Source: Tubiluchus corallicola
Taxonomy: Eukaryota > Priapulida > Priapulimorpha > Priapulimorphida > Tubiluchidae
Assembly (NCBI GenBank): GCA_030141605.1
Contig: JAQGDQ010000018.1
Location: 654,001-714,000, forward strand
Direction: 5' to 3'
DNA length: 60,000 nucleotides
Below are positions 11,901 through 24,400 of the stretch, one piece after another. The first letter of the stretch is position 1; each line of letters opens with the position of its first letter. The notes under the pieces were generated by a model that saw nothing but the letters and a program-made list of their open reading frames with translations, had not been told where the DNA came from and did no database searches. A program made the translations under genes and the position numbers.

Positions 11901-14176
11901 TAATTCTTATCACTACTTTATAGGAGTTGACAAATTATTACAGGAATTTTACAAGTATTGGTTATTACTAACTAGAGAAGAAAACAAACAGTACTGCATT
12001 AACAAAAAAGTTAGTTCAAATTACCTCTACAAGATTTTGCAAAAATGCTCCAAGCTTGGGCAGCAGAGCAAGAAAAGCAGACAAAACCTAATTTTCAACC
12101 ATTTGTCAGATTCTGACAACTTAAAGTACAATTGAAATGACGACTATGGCAGTAGCAACTACCTTGACAACAACACTAACCGCCAATTAAATTGATAAGA
12201 ACCTGAAGTATCAACAACAGTCACTGCCACAACCACCAGCAGCAGCAACACCAAGAACAACAACAATACAAGTATACAACTTAAAATTACATATATTTCA
12301 GAAAGGCAAAAGGCTGAGCAAAAGTTCTCCTTATTGTCTCTTTCATTCCTGCTCTAATTCTCTTCTGCTCCTCAACTTCTTCCCACACTTTTTCTCTCCC
12401 TTTACTGGGTTTTCCCCTCACTCTATATCTATGTATAAATCTATTTTTTGATTATATTAGTTTCATTTCAGTGAAATTAATTTTGTCTGTCTCTCCTCAA
12501 AATTGAACCTAGGACTTTCCAAATGGAAAATGAGCAAACAACCTGCCAATCAAGCTTAAAAGTAACAAAAAAAAGCTTTAGCATAGCAGCAAAAAGTTTA
12601 GGGATCAAGTTACAATTCCAGCACAGGCAGTATAAGCCTATAATACTAAAAATAATTCACTAAGAGCTCTAAATCTAGATCATAAGAGTAATTTAAAATT
12701 CAGCTCAATCATCCAACTTCAATCACTTATACATGCATTCATCATTTTTACACAGCATGCACAAATCTTTTAAAATGACAAAATAGACATACCTGTACAA
12801 TGGAAAACATAAGTATGAACCTAAGACTGCCCACCATATACGACCAGTTTCTCGGCCTATGTTCCCTACACAATGAACACCTGAAATTTCATAATTTAAT
12901 TGTCAGCATTTTACTTACAGCGTTTATAAATGAACTATTAACCAAGTTTATAAACTCAAATGAAATTGTGAAATTGCAGTGTGCATAAATTTGCTGTTTG
13001 TAAACTGAGCTTTTAAAGACATGTGTCAATTACACAAGTTCTGGCTAGAGTGTTCAAATTATTTCTAACGTTATTCATTGGTGACTATAAGTTCCACTAA
13101 ATAATGCGGAAGTTTTACATTTATAAATTTGTTCTCACGTGCAAGTTTTTCATGCCTTGCCTGCATGTAGGTAATGCGAATGTGTGCTTAACCCACTCAA
13201 TAAACAGCCAACATTGTTAACTGTAACTAAATTAAAAGATGTAAACTAAACTAAATTGGCACAACTGCTAAATACATTTTTATGCAAACTTTAATGTAGT
13301 TGTGAATGTGATTACCAGTCAACTTTATTCTTAATTTTGTCAAACCTATCTACATGAAAAGGCAGAAGACTAGATGACACTTTGGTCCCTCCCTGCCATG
13401 CTCCATAGCAGTTATCTAACATTTAACTAACACTTACTGTAAACGATATTGGAGCAAATAAATGTTCTATGTCTACGTCACCAGGCCATTAATTTACGAA
13501 ATTGTCTCCCAAGAAAAAATAGCTTCTGAAAACACCAGTAAATTTAAAAGTGCAATGAGAGTGGGGCGCTCAATGCCATCTATTTGCTAGCATCACTAAA
13601 CCATTCATTGGTGTCATGCACGCTAAGTAATGCTTAATTATGAAAATAGTTATCAGCACAAAAAAATCCCACATTGTGAAAAGGAAACACAAAATTTTGT
13701 CAACAATTATTTGAATGGTAGTTAAATCGAAAAATTTATTGTAACTTTCGTTTTTACTGCTATCTGGGGTCAAATTTTTACTCACCTATTGCCACTGCGA
13801 AAGGCACTAGTATCAACAAAACTCGATATGGATGCACGCCAATTAAATCCTCGGGCATTGCTAATCGTGTTAGATACCCAAAAAGAGTGCCTAATATCAT
13901 TTCGCCTGCAAATCTTGTTGCATTAAATTTAGGTTGTTTTTCCAACTGAACGCGAGTAATATAGTATTCGATAAATTCGCTTGTTTCGTTAGCATCTTCA
14001 ACGTATTCTGGAATTCTCCAGAAGTCCCGTAGCCATCCCATGCCGAAAACGCCACCAAGAGTGCACCACCAAGTAAATGCATGCCTGTCCCGTCCCAAAT
14101 ATAAGTGATGTAATCCAAAAAAGCCACCGAAAAGCCACAGTAAATACGTAGTATATACACTCTTGTTACTTTTCAT
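8988..14176 (-). CDS. DNAJC22: DnaJ homolog subfamily C member 22 (Wurst-type membrane J-protein)
   Basis: Complete gene, 351 residues, near the usual family length of about 340. Exons in transcript order: 14176-13786, 12880-12793, 11578-11468, 11171-11040, 9983-9851, 9188-8988. The N-terminus carries the TM2-like block YTTYLLWLFGGFFGLHHLYL followed by GRDRHAFTWW, then further hydrophobic segments (VLLILVPFAVAIG; IVLLSMSILIYSSLW). The last exon is the J domain at the extreme C-terminus with the Hsp70-activating HPD in KRWHPDKH, then KKFIEIQDACLTL. This order (membrane segments first, J domain last) is diagnostic of DNAJC22/Wurst, known in Drosophila for a role in clathrin-mediated endocytosis and airway clearance. 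The third intron must use a GC donor (11467-11466) to keep frame. The start ATG at 14176 fits the family N-terminus. A - strand AATAAA at 8861 lies downstream. Confidence 0.95.
10256..10353. repeat. Direct tandem duplication, 2 x 49 bp
   Basis: Two adjacent identical 49-nt units, 10256-10304 and 10305-10353, beginning GAGACACCATCCCTAAATGA. They lie in DNAJC22 intron 4 (between the 11040 and 9983 exon edges). The perfect identity suggests a recent duplication or an assembly artefact. Confidence 0.9.
10951..10977. mobile_element. Possible truncated pogo-like terminal repeat
   Basis: The reverse complement reads CAGCCAGACCTCGGTATAAT, matching the CAG..N..CCTCG pattern of pogo/Tigger ends. A GGCATTATAAAG motif occurs just upstream twice (near 10869 and 10939). 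I could not find the matching opposite end, so this is a solo or decayed terminus inside DNAJC22 intron 4. Confidence 0.4.
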
Positions 14177-14501
14177 CTGAAGTCCACAATGCCATAAATT
14201 AGAAAATTAATGTTAGCACCAAAATACACGTTATCGTGCAAGTTAATCAAACTAGACGCTGATTACTCAAAATGTTGTTATGATAACTAGCGCCTCCAGT
14301 TGACATACGTAAATAAAATAAACTCAGTTTGGTAGTTATTATGCTAGCGATCTAGTTTTCTTGTTATTTTGTTTTATAAACTTAAAATTTATTATTAGAA
14401 TTAATTACTTTTATTTATTGAAGAAGAAAATTAAATATTTCGTATTCAAAAGTTTAGTACATTTTACAAAAACAACATTTTTCAAATTTTTCCCGCCGAC
14501 C
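14177..14501. promoter_or_regulatory. DNAJC22 upstream region, shared with tRNA-Ser
   Basis: This 325-bp spacer separates two divergently read genes: DNAJC22 (leftward) and tRNA-Ser (rightward). The DNAJC22 promoter should lie here by position. I see no convincing TATA box or initiator, so this is placement only. Confidence 0.4.
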
Positions 14502-14583
14502 GTCGTGGTGGCCGAGTGGTTAAGGCGTTTGACTCGAAATCAAATGGGCTATGCCCGCACAGGTTCGAATCCTGTCCACGACG
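14502..14583 (+). tRNA. tRNA-Ser (anticodon CGA)
   Basis: An 82-nt class II tRNA. The acceptor stem GTCGTGG pairs with CCACGAC (14576-14582) and a discriminator G follows. The D-arm A box is TGGCCGAGTGG. The anticodon stem TTTGA/TCAAA encloses loop CTCGAAA, giving anticodon CGA at 14535-14537 (reads UCG). A long variable arm (TGGGC..GCCCGC) is typical of tRNA-Ser. The T arm has a consensus B box GGTTCGAATCC. No intron. A T-run (TTTT, about 14590) just after the gene can end Pol III transcription. All stems look intact, so it is probably functional. Confidence 0.96.
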
Positions 14584-17500
14584 TTAATATTTTGGTATAC
14601 TTTCGTTTATTTCTTCTACTTTCACTTTATTAATTTCCAACACTCACGTGTGACAAAACTATCTATTCAGCTACTGCAATGTTAAGTACAAAACCGAAAG
14701 AAGGAAAGTCTCCGCAACCTAAAGTGACCTAGTCCCCCCACGCGATTTAAGTTCAAGGAACGAATGCAATTACATAGTGCAATTTCGATTAAAGATGAGA
14801 TGTATCAATCACAAATAGCCAAATAAAATTAATCATTTTAACTCTATGTTTTTATAACATATTCTTGTTTTTACTTAGCAGTTAATATAGGTTAAAACGT
14901 GGTGTATATTACATTCTCTGATACAATTCATTTTAGACTTACTAGCTTAGCTAGTTAATTTCACAGTGACTTCATTTTTTATTTTAAACGAAAATCAGAC
15001 CCAATGTTAAACCATAGCTCAAAATTGTTTAAGACATAAAATATCAAGAGAGCAAAATACTGTTTTTTTCAAGAATGATAGATTTCCGTGAAGCAATTAG
15101 TTCTTATCATTGAGGAGCGTGTAAACATAGACTTCAAAGTTACGTTCAACAGTATGTCATATTGAAGAAATCTGCAAAAAGGCTGCTAAGCCAATAAATG
15201 CCTTAAAAAGGATGTCAAAGTTATTTAATAAAGATAGTCATATGACAATTTTTCGGTCTTATATCTCTGCAAATTTTAACTATTGCAGCCCGATTTGGAA
15301 TACTTGCAGTGCTGAAAATATTCTCTATTTTAACTCCTTCAGCAACGCGGTACTCAAAATAGGTCTTATATGACCTATGACTTTTCTCGCACTGCATGAG
15401 CACAGACATAACCAAATGATTACAAACAGGTACTGTTTTATTCAAGAGAATCTCGGTTATCCAATCATGCTATTCGTTTAAGCATTTATACATGATTTAA
15501 TTGATAAAACTAAGAATAACAGCAATTTTCAGACACTCCAACTTACCCAATTGAGTAGCTTAGTCTGGCTTACACTTGCATCATCGTACACACTAACTTA
15601 TTGATTGTATGTTGTGCAGAGTTCTGCTGCTATTCTAGAAAAAACTAATCTATCAGCCAAGTATAATTTAAATTCATTTCATCTTTTAACTTAAAAATAG
15701 AGTAGACTTGAGTCTGGAAAACTGAAATTTTCTGTATTAGACGATTTCATGCAGGTGATACTGTACATTTTAATTGTGCAAACACTGCGACTGCTAAAAG
15801 CTCTTTTTAATATTTTCGTCAAGAATCGACTTTTAATTTGCCTAAGACAAGCAAATGCCGATATGCATTTCATATAATTATGTGAATGTCCATTGTGTGA
15901 AGAGTAGAAACTTACAAAATTTGCCAGTATAGTGTAATCGTTGCTTAATAAAAGCAGTTTTTGATGAACCCATGCCAAATGCAACAAACTCTTACGGTCC
16001 TGAAGGAGTTAAGTATCGATAATATAATAATAAAGTGTCTAATCTTACAACAGATGTTTAATTTTACGATTGCGCCATTAGTTTTCGCTGCAAACCTCTG
16101 CATTTTGCCATTTACTATTTTACTGACAGAGCAGTAATATCCATCAATTTTCGATTTTGCAAACACATCTAACATGCTTATATTATTTCTGCCATTTCAA
16201 AATTACATTTACTTGTGCTCTGTAGACTTGTTTTATTAACAGAAATATTTTGACACTTTTATAATGGTAGTTGTAAGTCTCCATAGTTATAATTTAACTT
16301 TTTTGATACAGTCTTCCACTGTAGTTACAACAAATTCCACATACATTAGATTATTATTAACACCTAGGTGGTTCCACTGCGGGTTTCCTGATTATAATAT
16401 AGGTGCCAAAACATATATTTTTTATCGTACGTCAAAATGGGAGAGGACATAAAACATGGTTCATTTATATATGTTATAGCCAAAATAAGTACAAAATGCT
16501 ATAGGCCTTTTTGGGTTTTTTGTCATCTTGCTTTTAAATTTGTTTCCTTTTATTCTTTATATTTTTATTTACCTGTATATTCATTTACTTATTAATTCAC
16601 TCACTTATTCACCAGTTAATTAATTTGTTTTACATGGTTAAGAAAATCTTGGCTTGGCAGGACTAGAGCATATTATGTGCCAATAAATCGGCTTGAATGG
16701 AATCCACAGGAACGAAGTTTTTGCTTCGTATTTTTTTCAACATGTCAGCGCTCTGATTAAAGCATGTCAAGCGTTACTTCTATACTTTGCAAAAGTTCAG
16801 ACTATTTCGTTAGTTATGAGATGGGTATGGAATAGCGTGCTTATAAAGATAAAAATAAAATGAAAAACTGGCTTGGAAAACTTCGCTTCGTTAAGGGCTT
16901 GCGCAATATTTATAGGTAAGTGTTGAAATGAAAAATCGGTAGTGACAGTACTGTAGTTTCTCAGAATAAGATTAGTGGGTGGTTTACGGTCCACATTGGA
17001 GTAGGCAAAATCAGGGAGGACAATGCCTTTGGGATGTTAGGAATTTTTAGTTTCATTTTTGAACAGTGTGTTATAATATGTGAATAATGTAGCTACTGAC
17101 CAATGTAGTTTCAATGTTAGTACTGCTATTCTGTTTCCCCGTATTTTATTGATTCTATTCCAGAATTCTCTTGTACTGTTTTTTTAATTCGTTTAGCTGT
17201 TCTGCTATTTTTAAGAAACTAAGTATTTTTACTTCTTTTTTTACCTTAACATTATCACACATGTTTTCAATTGATGTCTCAAGAACACATCTTGGCGGAT
17301 ATTTTCTTATTTGCCTGTTAAAAAGTTACTTTAAAAGTTAAAAAAGTAAAGAAAGTCTTCTAGTTTTCTCCTATTTACAGCTCTTAGATTACAACGACAT
17401 CATAAATTTGAGAGCTTTCTGCCACAGTTATTTATAATTTTGTCCATGTTATTGTGCATTTTTGTACATATTAGAAATAAAACATAAATTCAATGTAAGT

Positions 17501-18432
17501 GCCTTCAAAAGAAAAAAAAATAGGGAAAGTACAAAATGTGCTTTTTAGTGAAAATTGTGGTTGCATAAAAAGAAAGTGGCTTCACTGATATCAGACTAGC
17601 TAATTTTTACAGTCTTCACTGTCCAGCTTTTGCAGTTTTTTGTCTTAAGTAAGTTTTTGTAACTTATTTAATGAACCTGCTAGATTCAGATAGTTGTACT
17701 ATTGTTAGATAATGTACAAAACAAGATAAGTAAAAATCCAATTGAATTGTGCTAAACATGCTTTCCTGCATTTTATAACATTTTTGTGGCCTGTGAACTC
17801 TGAAGTTTATTTCTCTAAGCTGTTTACCTGTATCACATTTTGGATACAGCCCAAAATGGATACAGGCTGTATGATAGTGAGAATCTGTATGAAGATGATG
17901 TATGAAATGTTATGTGAGACACTGAGCTGACATAAACGTTTTAACCTATTTGGATATGAATTTATTTTCCCTGAAAGAGGAACATAACTCAAGGCAGTAG
18001 TCGCTGTACTAGAGGTTTAATGTTCTTAATTATTATAATTTTTATTATCATGATGTGATCTGCCACAAGCACACATCATGACTGCTGTGCTCTTACTCTC
18101 ATCATACGCACAAGAATGTAAGTATAGAAGTTTTTCTGTAGCTTGTTCTTAGATGTATGTGTTACAAAAATCATCTCGGTTTAATTTTTTTGATATGCAC
18201 AACATGCTTTCTGAAAATTTTTTGTGTTTCTGCCTTTGCTTAACTGTTTCTATTTATGACTACCTATCCTTTGCATCTTTTTGTAATTTTGCATTGCTTA
18301 GAAACATCAAAAGTATAAATGGGAAAATCAGGAATGCCAATCTGTTTGCTGACAGTGCAATGATTCTCATAAACAAAATTTTAATTATTGTTACACACTA
18401 TCTGTTTTAGTGCAAAACATTATTGTGTCCAG
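14584..18432. other. Spacer and probable 5' end of PITRM1
   Basis: About 3.8 kb of AT-rich DNA with one retrotransposon relic (15178-15374) and no long open frame. The PITRM1 promoter and the exon encoding its mitochondrial targeting peptide should lie here, but no short ATG-led exon with a suitable donor and phase could be picked with confidence. Confidence 0.5.
15178..15374 (+). mobile_element. Non-LTR retrotransposon reverse-transcriptase relic
   Basis: Translation in one frame gives KAAKPINALKRMSKLF, then MTIFRSYISANFNYCSPIWN, then TCSAEN before a TGA. This is the conserved post-catalytic reverse-transcriptase segment of CR1/L2/Jockey-type elements (family pattern: A..LNALKR...FI.SNFNYCP.VW.FC). 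Upstream HIEEICK also fits the family in the same frame. No catalytic domain or endonuclease is present. It is a short dead fragment in the spacer before PITRM1. Confidence 0.8.
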
Positions 18433-21400
18433 GCAGATGCACTTAAACAAAAGGAAGGCAAGCAACTACATGGTTATATAGTACAAAAGGTAAGCACATT
18501 TAAAAACATTTTTTGCCAAGCTGTATACTGTAAAGCTATCATGCATTGTGGTACTTATGCTTGGAAAATGTTTGTGAAGTTTTAAAACCTGCAGTAAACA
18601 ATTGGTACTACCTAGCAGTTTATGTATAATCTACCATGTCTTTATATCATTATCAACTATTATCAACAAATATCTGATCAGGAATAGAAAAATTACAGTC
18701 TTTATTTGAATTCTGAGTAAGTTTCAGCTGAAATAATTTATTCATTCAATAGGTTCAACCGATACCTGAGTTGTACTTAACGGCTGTTAGGTTAAAACAT
18801 GAGGCAACTGGGACACAACATTTGCATCTGGCCCGTGAAGATAAAAATAATGTATTTAGGTATTACTTTAATGTTGCTTTGTGAATATGACGTGTCACTT
18901 GTGAACAATCATTTCACATTTTATCTAAACATCTACAATCATTCATGTTTTCGTAATGTTGAAAATCAATTTCTTCTCACTCTACGCAAAATTTATTTTG
19001 TAAACTGATATGTGATGACTTTTATGTTAGCATGCGGCTCCAAGCATCATTGTATAATGACAGATCAGAAACTGTTTGCTTTCGAGAAATACCTGTTCAT
19101 TTTATGTACAAAAGATTTAATAGGGCACAATTGATAATGCACAATTTACCAACTCTAGCATGTTCCTGTGTTAATTATTGAGCAGCTTGTTCCGAATCAT
19201 ACTTATTGGAAAGTAAACACTATCATTAATTGCTGTTTACAATGGTGCTATGTAGAGCTAAGACGATTAACCATTTAACCGACTGCAATTAATAACAGTT
19301 AAATGGTTAGTTAAAAAGCCTAACCATCTCACCTTTAGTGCTATGTGTTTTCAATTTTTCCAAAGCCATTCTTTATAGAATTTCAACAATTGTCTTGCCC
19401 CAGGTAACTTTTCAATAAATCTTTTACAAACGCATCTATTATCATTTTTGTCAAGTGTACCATGTATCTTTTAGTCCATGTCAAAAGGATGCAATGTTTT
19501 ATGTTATCTTTTTAAAGCAGCAGCTACATTTTGTAAATTTTTTAAGATAAAATATGATTCTTAATATCTGCAAAGCAAATATATTTTCAAACAATATATA
19601 TATATATATTTTCTACATAAATAAGCTTTATATTTGAATTTGCATTGAAGATTAATTACAAAAAGCTATAATGTGTAAAATATACCCTATATCACATAAT
19701 CGCAATTTTTTTCGTGTTGCAGTGTAGCATTTAGAACAACTCCAATGGACAACACGGGAGTGCCGCACATATTGGAACATACTGTTCTATGTGGTTCCCA
19801 GAAATTTCCTTGTAGAGATCCATTTTTCAAAATGCTGACCAGATCTCTTGCTACTTTTATGAATGCTTTCACTTGTAAGTGCGTATATTGTTTCTTTGTG
19901 TATTATACTGCACATTTATACAGTACATTATACAGTACTTGGCATGTAGTCTCGATATGTATTTTACCATTTATGCCTTTTTGCTAGTCACTATACACTC
20001 ATATCTCGGTTTGCTGGACCTCGTTTTTACGGATATAGGAAAAATCGGCAAAATCTGGACCTTTTAAAAGTCCCGCATACTATGAACACAGTTCGTTGTT
20101 TTGCGATCACTAGTTGGCGGTCCGTCACTTTGTTTACATCATTGCATCCAAGTAGTTAACCGCTAGTTGGTGGGCCGTCACTTTTTTACATCACTACATC
20201 CGTGCAACCAAGCAACGTGTGATGACACTTGTAGCATGTATGTCAGGAGCAGCCCATACTAGACGTTTCTGAGACTATAAGGCGATTGATTCTATATTAC
20301 CTTGAGTCTAATACACTGTGCCTACTGTATTAGCTTAGTATTGGTAAATACGGACAATCGGCAAATTCTGATTGACGTCTCCCAGCTTTTGTCTGGCAAA
20401 CTGAGATATGAGTGTATTTTTTAATTTCATTAATTTTTATTTTCATTTTGCTTTTTAGCGAGTGATTGGACGATGTATCCATTTTCAACACAAAATCCCA
20501 AGGATTTTGAAAATTTATTGTCTGTGTATCTAGATGCTGTCTTCTTTCCCAAGTTAAGTGAACTTGATTTCTTGTAAGTAACATCTTTTTTGCATACATC
20601 CGATCGTGTCAAGCCTAATACATTTTAACTTGTCAATTGTCTCTGGCACAATATATAGTGCATAAGTCCGAAGGTTTTATAGTTTGTAAAATTTTGTTCT
20701 TGTATTATAAATAACAAAGATACTCATTAATCCAATGAAAAATAAGATATGGGAGCCATTACAAGTTTAAAGGAAAACTGGGCGATTGTGTAAACATTAG
20801 TTAAAAGTAAAGTAAGTTCCATAAATGTGCTTGACGCTCAGTGAAAAGCCTACCATTACACAAACTACGGTTAGCTTGTGATGTAAACGATAGCTGTGTT
20901 CGGTTGCCGTTAATTAAATTTCCAAGGTAATTATTTAAATATTTGAAACAATTGCTAACTTTTATAATGTGCAAGAAAATGTATATTATGGAGAGTAAAT
21001 TAAAATGACATTGAGTCTAATCAGTTGTCCGGTTTTCCTATAAGAATCAATGCAGGGAGCTATTACTTGTAAGTGTGCTCAATATTGGATAGTAGATATT
21101 GAAACAAGGAATAGCTCTGATACAACAGATTATACTTAGAATATGTTGGTTTATACAACCTCAGTTAAAACCAAGCTCTCTCACTTAATATTCACAACCA
21201 AATTTCCATGAAATTATTGTAATAAAATGTTAATATATGTTTGTAGGTGAATATTATTATTAAGTATACTGTATTAATGAGTTTGGAATTGTTTAATACG
21301 ATTTATGTAATTGACTTTATAGGTGGTTTAAGACTTAATATTCCATTTCCTGTGTGAGAAGTGATTTTGATTACTTGGTGAGGGTGTTTGTTACTTAAGC

Positions 21401-24400
21401 ATTTTTTCTTATTAGGCAAGAAGGTTGGAGATTAGAGCACAAGGAAGTAAATGATGTTAAGTCACCTGTGGTTTTTAAAGGAGTCGTATTCAATGAAATG
21501 AAAGGTGCATTTGTAAGTAAACTTTTTTAAACATTAATGTTCGCAGTGATGTATAGATGATTAGCTTTATATAATTTTTACTTTTGATTCAATGAAGTTC
21601 AATTATTTTTATTACACATGAATGTTTTTTTTGTAAATCTATATTAATTTTATTGTAGGCTAGTCCTCACCAACTATATGCACAGTATCTACAGAATAAG
21701 TTGTTTCCTAGTCATACATATTCATTCATAAGTGGTGGAGAGCCAATTTCTATACTAGATCTGTCATGGGAAAAGTTAAAGCATTTTCATTCTGTTTACT
21801 ACCATCCGAGCAATGCAAGGTAGTAATAATCAAGTTCTCACTATTTTTGTAGCTTCTATTTGCTTAAAAGAACAGCAGTTAATATTTATTTCATGTTTAG
21901 TAGTTCTTCACTGTAGTCTTGTATTTTTGCGAAGTGTTTGCAATATTTTGAATTTTGAGTTCATTTGTAAATTATTAAGTTTACCTCAAAATCTTTTGCC
22001 TAAACAGTTTCAAAAGCTTGCAGACTTTTAAGAATTTCTGCAAGTGAAGCAGAATGCTGTCAAATTTTAAATGTTTGTCTCATAAAAACTTTTTATTGTG
22101 GCAACATTTTGCTTCACAATTTCCTGAACTCTCTTTGTTTATTAATTTATTTATTGTACTTGAAATAAAAGAACTAGGCGTTTTTTTCTGAAAGTTTTCA
22201 TTAGCTCAATTCATTCTGAAATTCTAGGTTCTTTACTTATGGTGATATGCCTCTGGAACGTCATTTAGAGTTGATAGATTCATTAGCATTACAAAAGTTC
22301 TCTCGAATTGATGCTGGGACACAAGTACCAGATGAAATGCGATGGACATCACCAGTTAGTAGTTTTTAAGCTGTTATTGTCATAGCTGAAGGCCTCCACT
22401 GCTGTGTTAAAGTTCAGAAATTCGCAGATATTTGAAAGCTTAAAAATATTTGATACAGTAATATTAGCATGAATACCTGTGCAGCGTAAGTGTGTTTTTA
22501 AAACTGCCTTGCTAGATGATTTTTGAATAATACAAATTTGTGATGTTCCCTGCATAACTAAAATATAAAATTAGATGTTACAGAAATTGTTAGACATTAA
22601 ACAACAGAGAATATTTATTAATGTGTTGTTATTAGGGTGCCTGCATGTTAAACATTTTCGTTATCATAGAACAACAGGTAGTGGTTCTAGCAGTGCCACA
22701 CGTGATTGCCAGCCAAATACAGAAATCTGAAAAGGACTTTAGTAAAATAGACTGCATTTAGAAGACTGCAAATTTCAGGTTTATAAATTTACTGTTTTTC
22801 AAATTAATATTGAAAATCAACCCTTTCTTCTTAGAAATCAGATGTAGTAAGTTGTGCTCCAGACAAGATGGCTGCCAATCCAGAGAAGCAGGCAATGGTA
22901 TCCATTTCATATCTGCTTAACAGGTAAACAGCTTTGGCTAATTCGAAACTAAATTTTAAATTTAGTTTTAAGTATTTTTGATGGCGCATTGCTTGATACT
23001 TTAATCTGCTGTATTTTATACTAAAGATACAATTATTCAAAGTATTACAGATTCATTTGAAGCTTTGACACTAAACATACTTGGGAGTTTACTGACAAAT
23101 GGACCAACATCTCCATTTTACCAAGTTTTGATAGAGTCAAATATTGGGTCTGACTTTTCACCTGGCACAGGGTTTGTTTCTTTACTTTATAGTCTTAAGA
23201 ATACCTGGTTATTTTTACATCAGTGCAATTGAAGCTTTTTCTTTTTTCATGTTGGATATTTTTCGAGAATCCCATCTTTTAAAATTAAAATGCAATAAAA
23301 GCCAGGTAAAACTAGGAATCTTTATGTTTTTTCATATACAGTTACCATGGAGATACAAAAGAAGCCTCTTTTTCTGTTGGTTTACAAGGTGTATCAGAAA
23401 GTGATGTCAGTCGTGTGTTAGATATGATAGAAAACACCATTGACACTGTTGTTCGGTGAGAATATATTTTATTTTATTAGTTTTTCACTGAGTGACATTA
23501 AATCATACTGTTGTTGTTTCTTGCTTATGCAATGTAAGGCAAAAAATCATTATAAGTCTGATAACTACTTTATGTATGAGTCTGTGATAATGATTCTATC
23601 TGTTTTGGGCTAGCATGGTTTTGACCCCTTGCATTACGTGTCCTGATTATTCACATAGTTACAAGTGCACAGCTTTGCAATTTGGATGCATATAAGACAT
23701 ATATGAACAATTGTCTTTATTAGTTCAGTAATAATACTGCAGGTGGCCTTTGCTGTGTACAGGAACTCTAAAGAGTCTAGACTGTTTACCTTCATCCTAT
23801 CCTTATTTGATGTCGTTGAGTCACATAGTAATTTTTTGTCTTAAATAACTATATATGAACACCTGATAATTGCAATGTTTACTAGTTATTATACCATAAC
23901 ACCAGAATGGAATTTATTTTGTTTTTATTTTAAATTTGGTTGCAATAGTATTTGGAAAGCTTTCTTCAATATTTTGGTACTAATAGACAATAAGATTATT
24001 TAATATATGTTGTTGTAAAAGTTTTTTATTTACAGGGATGGTTTTCCAACTGAGAGGATAGAATCAATTCTTCATATGATCGAGCTTGGTCTGAAACACC
24101 AAACTGTCAACTTTGGACTAAATCTTTGTGTGGTGCGTTGAAAATAATTATTCTAGAGTTTAGGTTGATACTATTTCATAAACGGATGGCAAGAAAAACA
24201 TATGTTCTTAGATTGGTGTCGTTTTTTTCGACAAGTAACGTGCCATTTTGCATTACTTGTTCCACTTTAATGACTCAACAAGCAAGAGTGTACTGTGATG
24301 AACAGTGAAAAAATATTCAGTGAAAAAGCTCTGAGTACACTATCTTGTATACTTTGCTATGAGGTGTTGAAGTGGTCCTGCTATGAACAAGACAGCTGAT

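Noticed and set aside
11815-12135. 106-codon + strand open frame antisense in a DNAJC22 intron
   Set aside because: Composition follows base content, no motif, and it lies inside an intron of a real gene on the other strand.
14361-14633. 90-codon open frame over the tRNA
   Set aside because: It reads straight through the tRNA-Ser gene and is a chance frame.
16264-16278. ATGGTAGTT followed by GTAAGT as a PITRM1 first exon
   Set aside because: Only three codons, no targeting-peptide character, and no upstream support; equally many such chance sites exist.
18085-18116. MTAVLLLSS-type short exon ending at a GTAAGT donor as the PITRM1 start
   Set aside because: Its phase (1) does not match either candidate acceptor of the next exon.
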